Part shown: positions 63,001 to 64,000 of the stretch, piece after piece
Layout: each line of letters starts with the position of its first letter
How positions within the stretch are numbered: the stretch's first letter is position 1
Translations under genes and position numbers: made by a program
Assembly: GCA_963682175.1 (NCBI GenBank)
Contig: OY821787.1
Coordinates: 24,282,501-24,346,500, forward strand
Source of the DNA: Triglochin maritima
Lineage: Eukaryota; Streptophyta; Magnoliopsida; Alismatales; Juncaginaceae
DNA: 64,000 nt
Direction: 5' to 3'
Notes under the pieces: model-generated
What the model was told of the DNA's origin: nothing
Database searches by the model: none
The model's input: the letters and a program-made list of their open reading frames with translations, nothing else

Positions 63001-64000
63001 TGCATTGACATGTCTAACTTCCTTTTATGAGTGATTGTGTTTTTCCTTTCGACTATATCTATTTGGTTGATGTAGTTGTTCTAGCATAAAATATTATTCT
63101 GTCAATAGGCTGAAGAATGCTCACTCACACGAGCATTCGCTGGCGCTTTTGATAGCGAGCAGAGATGAGACTGATCATGAAGAGATCTGATATGATAGAT
63201 CGAGAGCAGTTCATGATAGGACAGTCGCCTTGATTAGGAATCAAGATGAGATCCTCTATGTTGGTGGGGATTGACATGAATGTTCCCACGATTCATGTGA
63301 CCTATAGAAGCCAGGTGCGAGCATCACATGTGGCGCCAGGTGGCACCTGTATGGTGTTAAGGCGACAATGATGAAGCTCGGGTCAGGCGCAGAGGGGGTG
63401 CGACTGGACTAAAGACTTGTTTGGTGTTGAGAGACAGACATACTGTTGTGTACAGTATGATCCACCATAACATGTTTATCATACAACATGTGTTGAGCGA
63501 CCATTGGGAAGTGAAAGGATGGATCCCTGCTCATTCACTGTGTGAGTCCAAGACTTGATTGTCATTAGTTACCGTCAGTGACCTTCGACGACACCATGAA
63601 GCAAAGAGTTGATGTGGCTACTTTGGGATGTTATCTATGACAATGAGAGATTCGGTCTAAAGAGGCATCTTCGGGCAAGGAGTCAACTCTGAGTGTAATG
63701 GTGGTCTGGGGCGAAGGGAAAGGTTTGACTCGACTGCACTAAAAAGTATTTGCTGGGCCCAACTGTATTGGATACAGTAGCAAGTACCTTGAGGACAAGA
63801 AGGTATTCTCTCCGAGGGATCGAGATACCGTTCATGTGAAGTGTGTTTCTGAGTAAACCTGGGGAACAGTGATGTGAATTTGACTGCTTAATTATTATTT
63901 TTGTGAGGATGTTGTCATTCTGGCCTTCTAGTAAGGTTTCTAGTTTGAGACTCCTAATTGCAGGTGCATCACCGGTCGCACGACCCATTTGTCCGTATGA
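63001..64000 (+). other. Copia 3' noncoding region
   Basis: No gene and no LTR start could be recognised. A short inverted motif AATGCTCACTC..GAGCATTCGC lies near 63117-63150. The minus-strand open frame at 63683-63988 has no recognisable domain and lies antisense to the element. Confidence 0.6.

Larger units (their letters stand above)
57578..64000 (+). mobile_element. Ty1-copia element, internal region
   Basis: Primer site, 1.75-kb leader, gag-pol (59347-63000) and about 1 kb of 3' noncoding sequence running off the window. The domain order gag, protease, integrase, RT, RNase H is that of Ty1-copia. The 3' LTR is not reached, so age and target duplication cannot be judged here. Confidence 0.88.

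Noticed and set aside
63683..63988. 101-codon minus-strand frame at the right edge
   Set aside because: No recognisable domain, antisense to the copia 3' region, start near the window edge.

Overview
This window is a nested block of LTR retrotransposons in plant nuclear DNA. Evidence for a flowering plant: chromovirus (Tekay/Del-like Ty3-gypsy), Athila-like Ty3-gypsy and Ty1-copia elements; primer binding sites matching the 3' ends of plant tRNA-Asp and tRNA-iMet; and one ordinary plant gene, a RALF-like secreted peptide (5656-5934, minus). The species cannot be told from the sequence. I found no rRNA or tRNA gene and no bacterial feature.

Layout. 1-1459: family A element (minus), inserted in a decayed Tekay gag (1460-2157, minus). 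2276-6549: low-copy host DNA holding a RALF pseudogene, a duplicated segment also present at 49770-50770, a solo Tekay LTR (3684-5362) and the RALF-like gene. 6550-49464: one large nest. Its outer shell is a plus-strand Tekay element (T1: 6550-6667, 27013-28400, then a 3' LTR split into 28401-29135, 36488-37152 and 49264-49464). Inside T1 lies a minus-strand Tekay element (T2, 6668-27012). T2 carries an Athila-like element in its 3' LTR (7608-21545) and a solo family A LTR in its integrase (23418-24616). The Athila-like element itself contains a related minus-strand element (9144-16212). The T1 3' LTR holds the complete non-autonomous element B (29136-36487). It also holds a copia-like element E (37153-49106), into which family A elements were inserted (38098-46448).

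49465-50947 is host DNA again. 50948-56895 is T3, a complete and very young Tekay derivative with 1,925-bp LTRs. Its single open frame joins Gag-protease directly to the C-terminal chromodomain, without RT, RNase H or integrase. 56896-64000 is a copia element whose gag-pol stays in one frame for 3.65 kb but has six internal stops and a deleted RNase H. Its 3' LTR lies outside the window.

No element here encodes a full set of replication proteins. T3 and B look like recent passengers that moved using proteins supplied elsewhere: each has a perfect 5-bp target duplication, near-identical LTRs and an intact reading frame.

The most striking unexplained signal is a family-specific palindrome that occurs in pairs at about whole helical-turn spacing in LTRs and leaders. 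It is CGGTCGACCG at 20-22 bp in Tekay LTRs and 19-21 bp in the copia-like E LTR, ACCGCCAATTGGCGGT at exactly 21 bp in the Athila group, and a GCGGCG/CGCCGC hairpin at 31-33 bp in family A. All comparisons were made by eye; alignments were not computed.
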